Source: Candidatus Competibacteraceae bacterium
GTDB taxonomy: Bacteria; Pseudomonadota; Gammaproteobacteria; Competibacterales; Competibacteraceae
NCBI GenBank assembly: GCA_020445045.1
Contig: JAGRHI010000156.1
Coordinates: forward strand, 1 to 18,954
DNA: 18,954 nucleotides
Direction: 5' to 3'
The notes beneath the pieces are model-generated. The model was not told the DNA's origin. It was given only the letters and a program-made list of their open reading frames with translations, and made no database searches. Both the position numbers and the translations under genes were made by a program. Below, piece by piece: positions 8,415-15,604 of this stretch (its first letter is position 1; every line of letters begins with the position of its first letter).

Positions 8415-8810
8415 TCAGGGAATCATCTCGGTGAACTGCCCCGGCTGAAGCACCGTAATCACGCCCGCCCAGGTACACATCAGGGTCGAGGTGTTGTTGA
8501 GCGCCGGCATGTTGCCCAGCAGCACGGTCGGCGACCCCACCACCCACGGCGCCGGGGTCACGGGAATGCAGGGCATCGGGGTCAGCACACCCATCGCCGC
8601 CGCGGTGGCCGTCGCCACCGTTGGATTAGCCAGACTCATGCACGCGCCGAACGTCATGATGTTGACCATCGGTTTGTTGTCCATAATATTCGCCGCCGGC
8701 ATGTTGCTGGTCATCATTCTGTTTTGCGGCAGCACGACGAGCGTACTGATCCCCGGCGGAAAAGCAAATGTGCATTTCAACATGGCACCGTTACAAACAT
8801 GCATGGACAT
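8415..8810 (-). CDS. DUF4280 PAAR-like protein (orphan spike-tip protein)
   Basis: This 131-residue protein resembles the DUF4280 PAAR-like family, small beta-rich cones that cap VgrG-type spikes of type VI secretion or extracellular contractile injection systems. Family signs are the N-terminal HVCNGAMLKCTF, IMDNKPMVNI, FGxCxSLANP with TATAAAMGVLTPMPCIPVT, then APWVVGSPTVLLGNMPALNN and a final MCTWAGVITVLQPG. Five Cys (6, 13, 57, 81, 112) are spread across the repeats, and Met is strikingly frequent (15 of 131). No toxin extension is present, so it would be a bare tip. There is no vgrG, hcp or sheath gene nearby. GGTGAG lies a few bases before the ATG. It is divergent from the SirB2-like gene and convergent with hrpB. 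Confidence 0.88.
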   Translation of the reverse strand: MSMHVCNGAMLKCTFAFPPGISTLVVLPQNRMMTSNMPAANIMDNKPMVNIMTFGACMSLANPTVATATAAAMGVLTPMPCIPVTPAPWVVGSPTVLLGNMPALNNTSTLMCTWAGVITVLQPGQFTEMIP

Positions 8811-8879
8811 ATGCTCACCTCGCGGGAATAGCCAATACCAGATGTTCGTTAAACTATAGCCTACCCACCGACCAGCCGT

Positions 8880-8896
8880 GGAGGACCAACGCCCTG
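8880..8896 (+). promoter_or_regulatory. Strong Shine-Dalgarno that points to a CTG start codon
   Basis: GGAGGA at 8880-8885 is followed after 8 nt by CTG at 8894-8896, exactly where SirB2-family proteins begin. Spacing and strength are close to ideal for bacterial initiation. Confidence 0.6.
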
Positions 8897-9283
8897 TATC
8901 TTGCCCTCAAACATCTGCATGTCACCACGGTGGTCTTGAGTCTGGCGTTATTCGTGCTGCGCGGGGTCTGGATGCTGACCGACTCCACGCAATCGCGGCG
9001 GCGCTGGGTACGGATCGTGCCGCACGTCATCGACGCCGTATTGCTGACCAGCGCCATCGGGCTGGTGCTGATCCTGCATCAATACCCATTCGTACACGGC
9101 TGGCTGACCGCCAAGGTGCTGGGACTGACGGCCTACATCATCCTCGGCAGCATCGCCCTCAAGCGCGGCCCGACCAAACCGATCCGCGCCGCCGCCTGGA
9201 TTTTGGCGCTGGCAACGTTCGGCTACATCGTCAGCGTCGCCGTGACTCATGCCCCGTCGGGCTTTCTGTCGTGGCTGTTGTAG
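8894..9283 (+). CDS. SirB2 family integral membrane protein (probable CTG start)
   Basis: A 129-residue protein with four predicted membrane segments, matching the SirB2 family. Family features are LALKHLHVTTVVLSLALFVLRG, WVRIVPHVIDAVLLTSAI, WLTAKVLGLTAYIILG and a C-terminal segment ending ATFGYIVSVAVTHAP. SirB2 was named for an effect on Salmonella invasion-gene expression, but its molecular function is unknown. The frame is open to ATG 8768, which would add 42 residues unrelated to the family and overlap the divergent PAAR-like gene. Family proteins begin just before the KHLHV motif. A near-perfect Shine-Dalgarno GGAGGA at 8880-8885 lies 8 nt before a CTG at 8894, giving (M)YLALKHLHV. No ATG, GTG or TTG is available at that place; the first in-frame GTG falls inside the first membrane helix. 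Confidence 0.88.
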   Translation: MYLALKHLHVTTVVLSLALFVLRGVWMLTDSTQSRRRWVRIVPHVIDAVLLTSAIGLVLILHQYPFVHGWLTAKVLGLTAYIILGSIALKRGPTKPIRAAAWILALATFGYIVSVAVTHAPSGFLSWLL

Positions 9284-9376
9284 CGCCGCTCGGGGTAACG
9301 CCGGCCAAAGCGCCGTAACGGGGTTTGTCGATCATCCGACCCGGCACCGGATTCAGCGCATGGCTTTGCACCGCCC

Positions 9377-9410
9377 GGGAACCCGCGCGGATGCGATGGT
9401 CGCGGTTCCC
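9377..9410. repeat. Stem-loop beside the convergent terminator
   Basis: Arms GGGAACCCGCG (9377-9387) and CGCGGTTCCC (9401-9410) pair over 10 bp with one bulged C, leaving a 13-nt loop. It stands 6 bp from the terminator hairpin in the space between two convergent genes. Role unknown; it could be part of a 3' UTR or a small RNA. Confidence 0.45.
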
Positions 9411-9416
9411 ACAACG

Positions 9417-9446
9417 AAAAAGCGCCGCATCGCGGCGGCGCTTTTT
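9417..9446. terminator. Bidirectional intrinsic terminator
   Basis: A perfect 12-bp inverted repeat (9417-9428 AAAAAGCGCCGC, 9435-9446 GCGGCGCTTTTT, 6-nt loop) has A5 on the left and T5 on the right. It can therefore terminate both the SirB2-like gene from the left and the phasin-like gene from the right. The rest of 9284-9472 shows no ORF worth calling. Confidence 0.92.
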
Positions 9447-9472
9447 GGCGAGGAACTCGATCGCAACGGCGA

Positions 9473-9820
9473 TCAATCCTTGAACAGCACGCTCAACATG
9501 TTCTGCCGTACCAAACGATTGGACTGATTACAGCAGTCCGTGCTCCATTCGGCCAACAGGCGGCCATCGTCCGCGATGCGGTGTCCCACGAAACTGGCCA
9601 CCGCGAACTGGCTGTCGACGAATTCGTGCAAGCTGTGAGGATCGATCACCTTCAGGGCCACCTTGGCTTGGGCAACGCCCAGATCGACATAGGCTCTCAG
9701 GCTGTCCATCTGGAATCCAACCCACTTTTCCAACTGCCCGGCCATGGCTTGATTGACCCTGGTCAAGGATGCAACCCAAGGTCTGAATAGCTCGGCAAAC
9801 CCAACAGAACCCTCGTTCAT
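9473..9820 (-). CDS. Phasin family protein (PHA granule-associated)
   Basis: A 115-residue, largely helical, amphipathic protein without signal peptide. The central part (QLEKWVGFQMDSLRAYVDLG, AQAKVALKVIDPHSLHEFVD, then ADDGRLLAEWSTDC) follows the phasin plan: a helix, a short turn with an Asp-Pro, then a long second helix. Phasins coat polyhydroxyalkanoate granules and control their size and number. It has a strong ribosome site (GGGAGGAT ending 4 nt before the ATG), an extended -10 promoter 41-70 bp upstream and a terminator downstream, so it is a compact single-gene unit. The neighbour fbp is divergent. Phasins are weakly conserved and other helical granule or apolipoprotein-like proteins could look similar, so function is likely rather than certain. 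PHA synthase genes are not in the window. Confidence 0.75.
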   Translation of the reverse strand: MNEGSVGFAELFRPWVASLTRVNQAMAGQLEKWVGFQMDSLRAYVDLGVAQAKVALKVIDPHSLHEFVDSQFAVASFVGHRIADDGRLLAEWSTDCCNQSNRLVRQNMLSVLFKD

Positions 9821-9860
9821 GACATCCTCCCAATCCGGTTTTCCGAAACGACTGAAACGC

Positions 9861-9890
9861 AGTATAACAAAAAATGTTGCATCGCGACAA
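9861..9890 (-). promoter_or_regulatory. Sigma-70-type promoter of the phasin-like gene
   Basis: On the minus strand TTGTCG (9885-9890) is followed after 18 nt by TATACT (9861-9866), preceded by TG one base upstream (extended -10). The -10 lies about 40 bp from the phasin ATG. Confidence 0.7.
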
Positions 9891-9971
9891 TAAATTCCAT
9901 GCCTTACCTGCGGGTATGAACGATCCGTGTTTTACATCGACGAATCATGGCCTTGTAAAAACACCATCCAT

Positions 9972-9996
9972 ATCGCGGCCGATGTGGGGCCGCGAT
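9972..9996. repeat. 9-bp perfect inverted repeat between phasin and fbp promoters
   Basis: Arms ATCGCGGCC (9972-9980) and GGCCGCGAT (9988-9996) with a 7-bp centre. It is directly followed by a second, shorter inverted repeat CACGG-5-CCGTG (9997-10011). The pair lies about 50 bp before the fbp -10 and 82 bp behind the phasin -35, a suitable place for a regulator site serving one or both genes. Confidence 0.5.
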
Positions 9997-10043
9997 CACG
10001 GGGCGTCCGTGGTCCCCATAAACCACATTATTATTATGCAAAA

Positions 10044-10052
10044 TGATATAAT
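10044..10052 (+). promoter_or_regulatory. Extended -10 promoter of fbp
   Basis: TGATATAAT is a consensus -10 (TATAAT at 10047-10052) with the TGn extension, 75 bp before the fbp ATG. No good -35 is present at 16-18 bp, which an extended -10 can tolerate. Confidence 0.72.
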
Positions 10053-10126
10053 CGGCGCGGCGTTTAGCCGGCGCGGACGTCAGGAATCGCCCGCCGTATC
10101 CGTTCAACCAACCCAGGAACATCGTC

Positions 10127-11146
10127 ATGCCCATCGGCACCACCATCACCGAATACTTCATCGAAGAACAGCGGCGCATCAAGGGCGTTTCGGGCGACTT
10201 CACCGCCCTGCTCAACGACATCGTCATCGCTTGCAAGGCCATTTCCAGCGCGGTCCGCTACGGCAGCCTGGTCGGCGTGCTCGGCGCCGCCGATACCGAA
10301 AACATCCAGGGCGAGACGCAGAAAAAGCTGGACGTGATTTCCAACAACATATTCATCAATCGCAATGAATGGGCCGGACACGTCGCCGCCATGGCTTCCG
10401 AGGAAATGGCCGACGTCTACCATCTACCGACTCAGTACCCGCGAGGCAAATACCTGCTGGTGTTCGATCCGCTGGACGGTTCCACCAATACCGACGTCAA
10501 CGGCCCGGTCGGCACCATCTTTTCGATCATGCGCCGACCCGAGGGCGCGACCGGCGAACCGACCGAAGAAGACTTCCTGCAACCGGGCGTCCGGCAGGTT
10601 TGCGCCGGTTACGCGCTATTCGGGCCATCCACCATGATGGTGCTCACCACCGGCCACGGCGTCAACGGCTTCACCCTGGACCAACGCATCGGCGAGTTCA
10701 TCCTGACCAATCCCAACATGCGACTCCGGGAAGAATCCCAAGATTTTTCCATCAACACCGCCTACATGCGGTTTTGGGACCCACCGGTGCGGCGCTACAT
10801 CGACGAATGCCTGGCCGGCAGGGAAGGTCCTCGGCGCAAGGATTTCAACATGCGCTGGGCCGGCGCGATGATCGCCGACATCCACCGGGTACTGATCAAC
10901 GGCGGTGTGTTCCTTTATCCGACCGACCGCAAGCTGCGCGCCAAAAACCAGGAGGGCAAATTACGCCTGCTGTACGAAGCTAATCCGATGAGCTTCGTCG
11001 TCGAACAAGCCGGCGGACTGGCAAGCACCGGCATGCAACGGATCATGGAATTGCAACCGACCAACCTGCACCAACGCTGCCCGGTGATCATGGGCTCCAA
11101 GAGCGAAGTCGAGCGCATCGTCTCCTATCATCTCGAGGCACAATAG
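10127..11146 (+). CDS. fbp: Fructose-1,6-bisphosphatase, class I
   Basis: FBPase hydrolyses fructose 1,6-bisphosphate to fructose 6-phosphate, the committed step of gluconeogenesis (and of the Calvin cycle in autotrophs). The 339-residue product matches class I enzymes throughout. It contains ASEEM (metal-binding Glu92/Glu93), the signature FDPLDGSTNTDVN (113-125; Asp114 and Asp117 bind metal), LTTGHGVNGFTLD, RWAGAMIADIHRVL and a C-terminal part with YEANPMSFVVEQAGG. The ATG is chosen because it gives the normal N-terminus (MPIGTTITEYFIEEQRR), with CAGGAA weakly serving as ribosome site. It has its own extended -10 promoter and stands alone. In a PHA- or glycogen-storing organism it would feed stored carbon into hexoses. 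No rbcLS or prk lies in the window to decide on a Calvin-cycle role. Confidence 0.98.
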   Translation: MPIGTTITEYFIEEQRRIKGVSGDFTALLNDIVIACKAISSAVRYGSLVGVLGAADTENIQGETQKKLDVISNNIFINRNEWAGHVAAMASEEMADVYHLPTQYPRGKYLLVFDPLDGSTNTDVNGPVGTIFSIMRRPEGATGEPTEEDFLQPGVRQVCAGYALFGPSTMMVLTTGHGVNGFTLDQRIGEFILTNPNMRLREESQDFSINTAYMRFWDPPVRRYIDECLAGREGPRRKDFNMRWAGAMIADIHRVLINGGVFLYPTDRKLRAKNQEGKLRLLYEANPMSFVVEQAGGLASTGMQRIMELQPTNLHQRCPVIMGSKSEVERIVSYHLEAQ

Positions 11147-11158
11147 TTCGAACGGCTA

Positions 11159-11217
11159 CTCGCCCGCCTCATTGTCCGCGATCGGACGGGCGAGGGTCGC
11201 GAGGCAAGGCCCTCGCG
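11159..11217. other. GC-rich hairpins downstream of fbp, possible terminator without U-tract
   Basis: CTCGCCCG (11159-11166) pairs with CGGGCGAG (11187-11194) around an inner TCCG/CGGA stem. A second hairpin, CGCGAGG (11198-11204) with CCTCGCG (11211-11217), follows at once. They begin 12 bp after the fbp stop. No T-run follows on either strand. The remaining 11218-11370 before the next gene shows no ORF with support and no clear promoter; a TATTAT is seen around 11300 without a -35. Confidence 0.4.
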
Positions 11218-11370
11218 GTGGTGGAAGCGGGATTCGAGCCGAGAAAATCCAGTGTATTCACTCCGGTCTCTTACACTACCTCGTTCCATCATCTATAGCT
11301 ATTATGAACGGGCCATCCCGATGTCAGTCACCCACGATTTTCCGCCTCTCGATCTTGCAGAGATAATTGC

Positions 11371-13845
11371 ATGGAACCGACGCCTTCCCGTTCAGAGCCG
11401 CTCGCCGGCAAACTCAAGCGTATCGAGGATCTCGCCGAGAAGCTTGTCTACATCAAATGGAGCCGGGAATTTTTCGTGCTGCTGCTGCGAGCGACACAGG
11501 ATGTTCTGGCGCTGGCCCGCCCACGACCCGAGCATCACAAGGTCGTGGTGCTGGCCGAACGGCTCGAACAACAGCTCAGCGAATGTCTGGATAAAGGCGA
11601 TTTGCCCAAGGGAGCCGAGCGTGAGCGCCTGATCGCCATCGTGGACGCGCTCTGCCGCGCGGCGACTCCTTCCGACGGCGATCCAGGCCGGATCGATCCA
11701 GCCACGCAAAAACCGGCCGAATCTCGCACCATGCCGCTGTTTTCCCGATGGGAAAAGAGCGAACGGCCGCCACCGACGATCGGCGAAACCTCGGCCCCGA
11801 AGCTGTGGCTGGTGGCGCCCGATTCGGCGAATGGGTTGGTGCGCAAGCTCGAACAACGGGGCGGTTTTCAGATTCAACGCTGCGCCTCTCTGGCCGAGGT
11901 CCGCGCGCTGCTGGCGCAATCCGAACAGCCGGCCGCCCTGATCATCGACCTGGACTTCGTCGCCGACCACCAACCCCCGCTGGAGCAGATCAGAACCCTC
12001 AGGCAATTGCTGGCTTCGGAATCGCCCCTCTTTTTCCTGGCCGATCGCAGCGACATCGCCGCCCGGCTCGATGCGGTGGAAGCCGGTGGGTCCGGCTATT
12101 TCATCAAGCCGGTGGATATCGCCCTGCTGCTGGAAATCCTGAACGAGCGGGTGCTGAGAACATCCAACCACCGCATCCTGATCGTCGACGACGCGCTGCT
12201 CGCCGCCCGCGAAATCGCCCGCTGGCTGGACAGCCGCGGCATGGCGACGCAGGTGCTCGCCCAACCGCTACAGATCCTGCAAGCCATCGCCAACTTTCGA
12301 CCCAACTTGTTGATTCTCAATCTCGATTTGAAGGAAACCGACGGCTTGGCGCTGGCCCAGGCCATCCAGCAACACGAACTGTTGCGCGAACTTCCGCTGA
12401 TCCTGCTGTCGGAGCGCGCCGACAGCAGCGAGCGACTATCGGCCACCAGCTTGAGCGGCGAGGCCCTGCTCGGCAAGTCCCTGAACCCGGAACTCCTGTT
12501 CGCGGCCGTCGCCAAGCGCTTGCGGCAGCGGCGCGGCTTGTACCGCAAGCTGAGCCAGATCAGTCATCGGGATACCGTCAGTGGTTTGTACAACCGTCCG
12601 TACTTCCTCGCCCACCTGGAACGAGCGCTGATCACCACCGAGGTCAATACTCAGCCGGTGGCGATCATGCTGATTTCCCTGGACAACCTACACGTCGTCG
12701 AAAGCCATGACGTGGTCGCGGCCGACGAGATCGTCGAACAGGCCGCCAAGCGTCTGCAAACCGCTCTGGGCTCCGACCCGATCGCGGCCCGGTTCGGCAA
12801 CGCCGTTTTCACGGTCCTGCTGAGCTTCGCCAGCCAGGAAGCCTTGCTGGCCACGGCGCACGCGGTGCAGGGAGCGTTGGAAACCGATGTCTACCCCTTC
12901 AGCGGCGATGGCTTCCAACTGCGCACCAGCATCGGCATCAGCGTGGCCACCCCCACTCTGCGTGAAACCGCCCTCCTGATTCAGCAAGCCGACATGGCCT
13001 GCGGCATGGCCCGGGACAGCAAGGACATGCGGATTCTCGTCCAGCATGGTCAAAGCGCCGAACAGGAGACGGACCACCCGCGGCAGCGCCGCTTGCTGGA
13101 GGAGATTCGTGAGGCCGTGCAACAGCAGCGGATGAATCTGCTGTTCCAGCCGGTGGTCAGCCTGCGCGGCGATACCACCGAGCGCTATGAAGTGCTGCTG
13201 CGGATGCGCAACCGCGAGGGCTGGGAGTTGCTGCCGGAAACCGTGTTCAGCCTGGTCAAGCGCCACCGGATCGGCATGGTGCTCGACCGCTGGGTCATCG
13301 CCCACTCCATCCGCATGCTGCGCGAGCGGCAGATGCGTGGTCATTCGGCGATTCTGTTCATCAATATTTCGCCCACCATCCTGCAGGACGACGAACTGCC
13401 GGACTGGCTGCACAGCGGCCTGCAAAAAACCGGCGTACCGGCCGCCAACCTGGTGTTCGAGATCGCCGAAACCACCGCCGAACTCAACCGACAGGCGCTG
13501 TTGCCCTTTTTGCGGAAACTCAAGCAACTGGGTTGCGGCCTCTCGCTCGACCACTTCAGCGGCCACGAACGCGCACAGGCGCTCGTGCAACTCCTGCAGG
13601 CCGATTACGTCAAGCTGGCTCCTCGATTCACCCAGGATCTGCTCAACGACAAGGCGCGCCAGCAACAGCTCGGGCGGATGACGCGCGAGTTGGCGACGCT
13701 GGGCGTGACCACCATCATCACCGGCATCGAGGATGCGAGCAGTCTGCCGGTGCTGTGGTCATGCGGCATCGATTTCGTCCAGGGCTATTTCCTGCAACGG
13801 CCGCACACCGACATGAGCTACGATTTCGATCAAACGGTGCTGTGA
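11371..13845 (+). CDS. REC-REC-GGDEF-EAL protein with degenerate active sites (FimX-like c-di-GMP effector)
   Basis: An 824-residue cytoplasmic protein: helical N-terminal region (1-100), linker, receiver-like domain 1 (144-262), receiver 2 (268-385), GGDEF domain (about 395-555), EAL domain (about 570-815). Receiver 1 lacks most of the acidic pocket (LVAPDS) but keeps Asp193 and FIKP. Receiver 2 keeps VDD (273-274) and Lys369, but Asn317 stands where the phospho-accepting Asp is expected. The GGDEF motif is GNAVF (476-480), so cyclase activity is unlikely. The EAL motif is EVLLR (607-611); Asn665, Glu697, Lys748 and Glu787 remain, but the DDFG motif reads DHFS (727-730) and the Glu of AEGVE is Thr784. 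The GGDEF/EVL pattern recalls FimX, a c-di-GMP-binding regulator of type IV pili. Binding rather than turnover is inferred. ampD follows after 6 bp. Confidence 0.93.
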   Translation: MEPTPSRSEPLAGKLKRIEDLAEKLVYIKWSREFFVLLLRATQDVLALARPRPEHHKVVVLAERLEQQLSECLDKGDLPKGAERERLIAIVDALCRAATPSDGDPGRIDPATQKPAESRTMPLFSRWEKSERPPPTIGETSAPKLWLVAPDSANGLVRKLEQRGGFQIQRCASLAEVRALLAQSEQPAALIIDLDFVADHQPPLEQIRTLRQLLASESPLFFLADRSDIAARLDAVEAGGSGYFIKPVDIALLLEILNERVLRTSNHRILIVDDALLAAREIARWLDSRGMATQVLAQPLQILQAIANFRPNLLILNLDLKETDGLALAQAIQQHELLRELPLILLSERADSSERLSATSLSGEALLGKSLNPELLFAAVAKRLRQRRGLYRKLSQISHRDTVSGLYNRPYFLAHLERALITTEVNTQPVAIMLISLDNLHVVESHDVVAADEIVEQAAKRLQTALGSDPIAARFGNAVFTVLLSFASQEALLATAHAVQGALETDVYPFSGDGFQLRTSIGISVATPTLRETALLIQQADMACGMARDSKDMRILVQHGQSAEQETDHPRQRRLLEEIREAVQQQRMNLLFQPVVSLRGDTTERYEVLLRMRNREGWELLPETVFSLVKRHRIGMVLDRWVIAHSIRMLRERQMRGHSAILFINISPTILQDDELPDWLHSGLQKTGVPAANLVFEIAETTAELNRQALLPFLRKLKQLGCGLSLDHFSGHERAQALVQLLQADYVKLAPRFTQDLLNDKARQQQLGRMTRELATLGVTTIITGIEDASSLPVLWSCGIDFVQGYFLQRPHTDMSYDFDQTVL

Positions 13846-13851
13846 CCGGCG

Positions 13852-14418
13852 ATGCGGGTCGATTCGACCACCGGACTGCTGGACGTGGCGCGCCAGGCGC
13901 CCTCGCCCAACCGCGACGACCGACCGGCCGGCTCGGTGATCGACCTGATCGTGATCCACGGGATCAGCCTGCCGCCCGGCGAGTTTGGCGGGCCGTGGAT
14001 CGACGCGCTGTTCGCCAACACGCTCGACCCCGGCGCGCATCCCTATTTCCGAACCCTCGCCGGGCTGCGCGTGTCGACGCACCTGCTGATTCGGCGAGAT
14101 GGTGAAATCGTGCAGTACGTACCGTTCCAACATCGGGCCTGGCACGCCGGCGAGTCGGCTTACCGCAACCGCCGTCGTTGCAACGACTTCAGCATCGGCA
14201 TCGAACTGGAAGGCGCCGACCACCTGCCCTACGACGCGCGTCAATACCCGATACTGGCGGCCCTCATCGTCGCCCTGCGCGCGGCCTACCCCGCCATCAC
14301 ACCGGAACGGTTGGCTGGTCATGCCGACATTGCGCCGGGCCGCAAGACCGACCCGGGACCGGCGTTCGACTGGACCAGGCTGCGCCGGTTGCTGGGAGAG
14401 ACCCGCGCCGCTAAATGA
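13852..14418 (+). CDS. ampD: 1,6-anhydro-N-acetylmuramyl-L-alanine amidase AmpD
   Basis: AmpD is the cytoplasmic zinc amidase that removes peptides from anhydro-muropeptides during peptidoglycan recycling; its loss often derepresses AmpC beta-lactamase. The 188-residue product is of usual length and lacks a signal peptide, favouring AmpD over periplasmic AmiD. Zinc ligands are visible as His36 (LIVIHGISLPPG), His157 (AGHADIAPGRKTDPG) and Asp167 in the same motif, with Lys165 also conserved. FSIGIELEG carries the family glutamates. The early NRDDRP stretch and VSTHLLIRRDGEIVQYVP are typical. It starts 6 bp after the FimX-like gene and is probably co-transcribed with it. Its last 8 bp overlap the 3' end of the convergent flavoprotein gene. 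Confidence 0.97.
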   Translation: MRVDSTTGLLDVARQAPSPNRDDRPAGSVIDLIVIHGISLPPGEFGGPWIDALFANTLDPGAHPYFRTLAGLRVSTHLLIRRDGEIVQYVPFQHRAWHAGESAYRNRRRCNDFSIGIELEGADHLPYDARQYPILAALIVALRAAYPAITPERLAGHADIAPGRKTDPGPAFDWTRLRRLLGETRAAK

Positions 14419-15565
14419 AGCAGGCCGGATCGGGACTTTCGTCCACCGGCGGTTTCTGAGCGACGGGCTCCGCCGCCGGTGGCTCGCGCGATGATTCTTC
14501 GCCCCCCAGCAACGTCGCCGCCTGGCCCGCCCAAGCCGCGATCAGTTCGGCCGCCGGGCGGTTCTCGCTCAAATGGCAACCCTGACCGGCCCACAAGGCC
14601 ATGAAATCGGTCAGATCCCGCTCGGCGGCGACTTGGCGCAGTTCCTCGGTCAAGAACAATTGCAGCGGAAAACCGGGCAGATCGGCTTCATGCGGATGCA
14701 GTTCGTTGACCAAGCGGTTGCGCAATACCCGGCCAACGCGGCCGGTGAACACGCGGCTCAAGGTGGTGGCGATTTCGCTGCCTTCGCTCAGCAGCGCCTT
14801 GTAGGCGGGAGACGCGCCGCTTTCCGGGCAAGCCAGGAAGGCAGTGCCCATCTGGATGCCCGCCGCGCCCAGTATCCGGGCGGCGGCAATGCCGCGCCCG
14901 TCCATGATGCCGCCGCCGGCGACGATGGGCACCCTGATATGCTTGGTCAACAACGGCACCAAGGTCAGGATGCCGACCAACCCCTGTTCCGGGTGACCGA
15001 TGAAGGTGCCGCGATGGCCACCGGCCTCGGCGCCCTGGGCAACGATGAAATCCACCCCGCTTTCTTCCAGCACGATCGCTTCCAGCAGGTGGGTGGCGGT
15101 CCCGAAAGTGACGATTCCGGCATCCCGCAACAGATCCAGATACACGGTATCCGGCGCACCGAAAATAAAGCTGACCGCCGCCACTCGTTCCGCCATCATC
15201 ACATCCAGCAGTTCCTCGAATCCCGGCGGCTCCGGCGGTACGGGCGATTCCGGCGGCAGCCCCAGTTCGGCTCGGTATGGCGCCAGCAATTCGCGGGCGC
15301 GGGCGAGGCGGGCGGGGTCGCCGGGAGCCGCGCCGCCCAATGCCAGGTTGACGGCAAACGGCCGGTCGGTGAGGGCGCGTATCTCGGCGATGGCTTGCCG
15401 CAAGGCTTCGGGTTGTGGGTAGCCGCCCGCCAGCGACCCCAAGCCGCCAGCGTTGCTAATCGCCGCCGCGAGTTGCGGGGTACCGGGACCACCGGCCAGC
15501 GGTGCCTGAATGATCGGATAAGGGATGTCGAGTCGTTCGGTGAGCGCGGTATGGGACCAGTTCAT
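14411..15565 (-). CDS. Nitronate monooxygenase / 2-nitropropane dioxygenase family FMN protein
   Basis: A 384-residue TIM-barrel flavoprotein. It starts with IPYPIIQAPLAGGPGTPQLA, the usual first strand, and has FIVAQGAEAGGHRG with His184 (the likely catalytic base), VPIVAGGGIMDGRGIAAAR (phosphate-binding GGGI, 217-220) and IQMGTAFLACPE. Members oxidise alkyl nitronates such as propionate 3-nitronate, but the family also includes enoyl-reductase-like enzymes (FabK) and NADH:quinone reductases, so the substrate is uncertain. The last 30 or so residues form a Pro/Glu-rich tail ending PDPACFI, not part of the barrel. The gene is a stand-alone unit; an inverted repeat at 15605-15624 lies between its start and the end of tcdA. 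The 3' end overlaps ampD by 8 bp on the opposite strand. Confidence 0.88.
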   Translation of the reverse strand: MNWSHTALTERLDIPYPIIQAPLAGGPGTPQLAAAISNAGGLGSLAGGYPQPEALRQAIAEIRALTDRPFAVNLALGGAAPGDPARLARARELLAPYRAELGLPPESPVPPEPPGFEELLDVMMAERVAAVSFIFGAPDTVYLDLLRDAGIVTFGTATHLLEAIVLEESGVDFIVAQGAEAGGHRGTFIGHPEQGLVGILTLVPLLTKHIRVPIVAGGGIMDGRGIAAARILGAAGIQMGTAFLACPESGASPAYKALLSEGSEIATTLSRVFTGRVGRVLRNRLVNELHPHEADLPGFPLQLFLTEELRQVAAERDLTDFMALWAGQGCHLSENRPAAELIAAWAGQAATLLGGEESSREPPAAEPVAQKPPVDESPDPACFI

Positions 15566-15604
15566 GAATGGCAGCTCGTCACTGAGGTGTTAGCGTAAAT
15601 GGGT

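Noticed and set aside
9874..10368. 164-residue plus-strand ORF across the fbp promoter
   Set aside because: It overlaps fbp in another frame, crosses the promoter region and is His/Arg-rich without motifs.
11218..11290. Possible tRNA, because of GGATTCGAGCC resembling a T-loop
   Set aside because: No T-stem pairing around it, no acceptor stem and no D-arm or anticodon arm on either strand.
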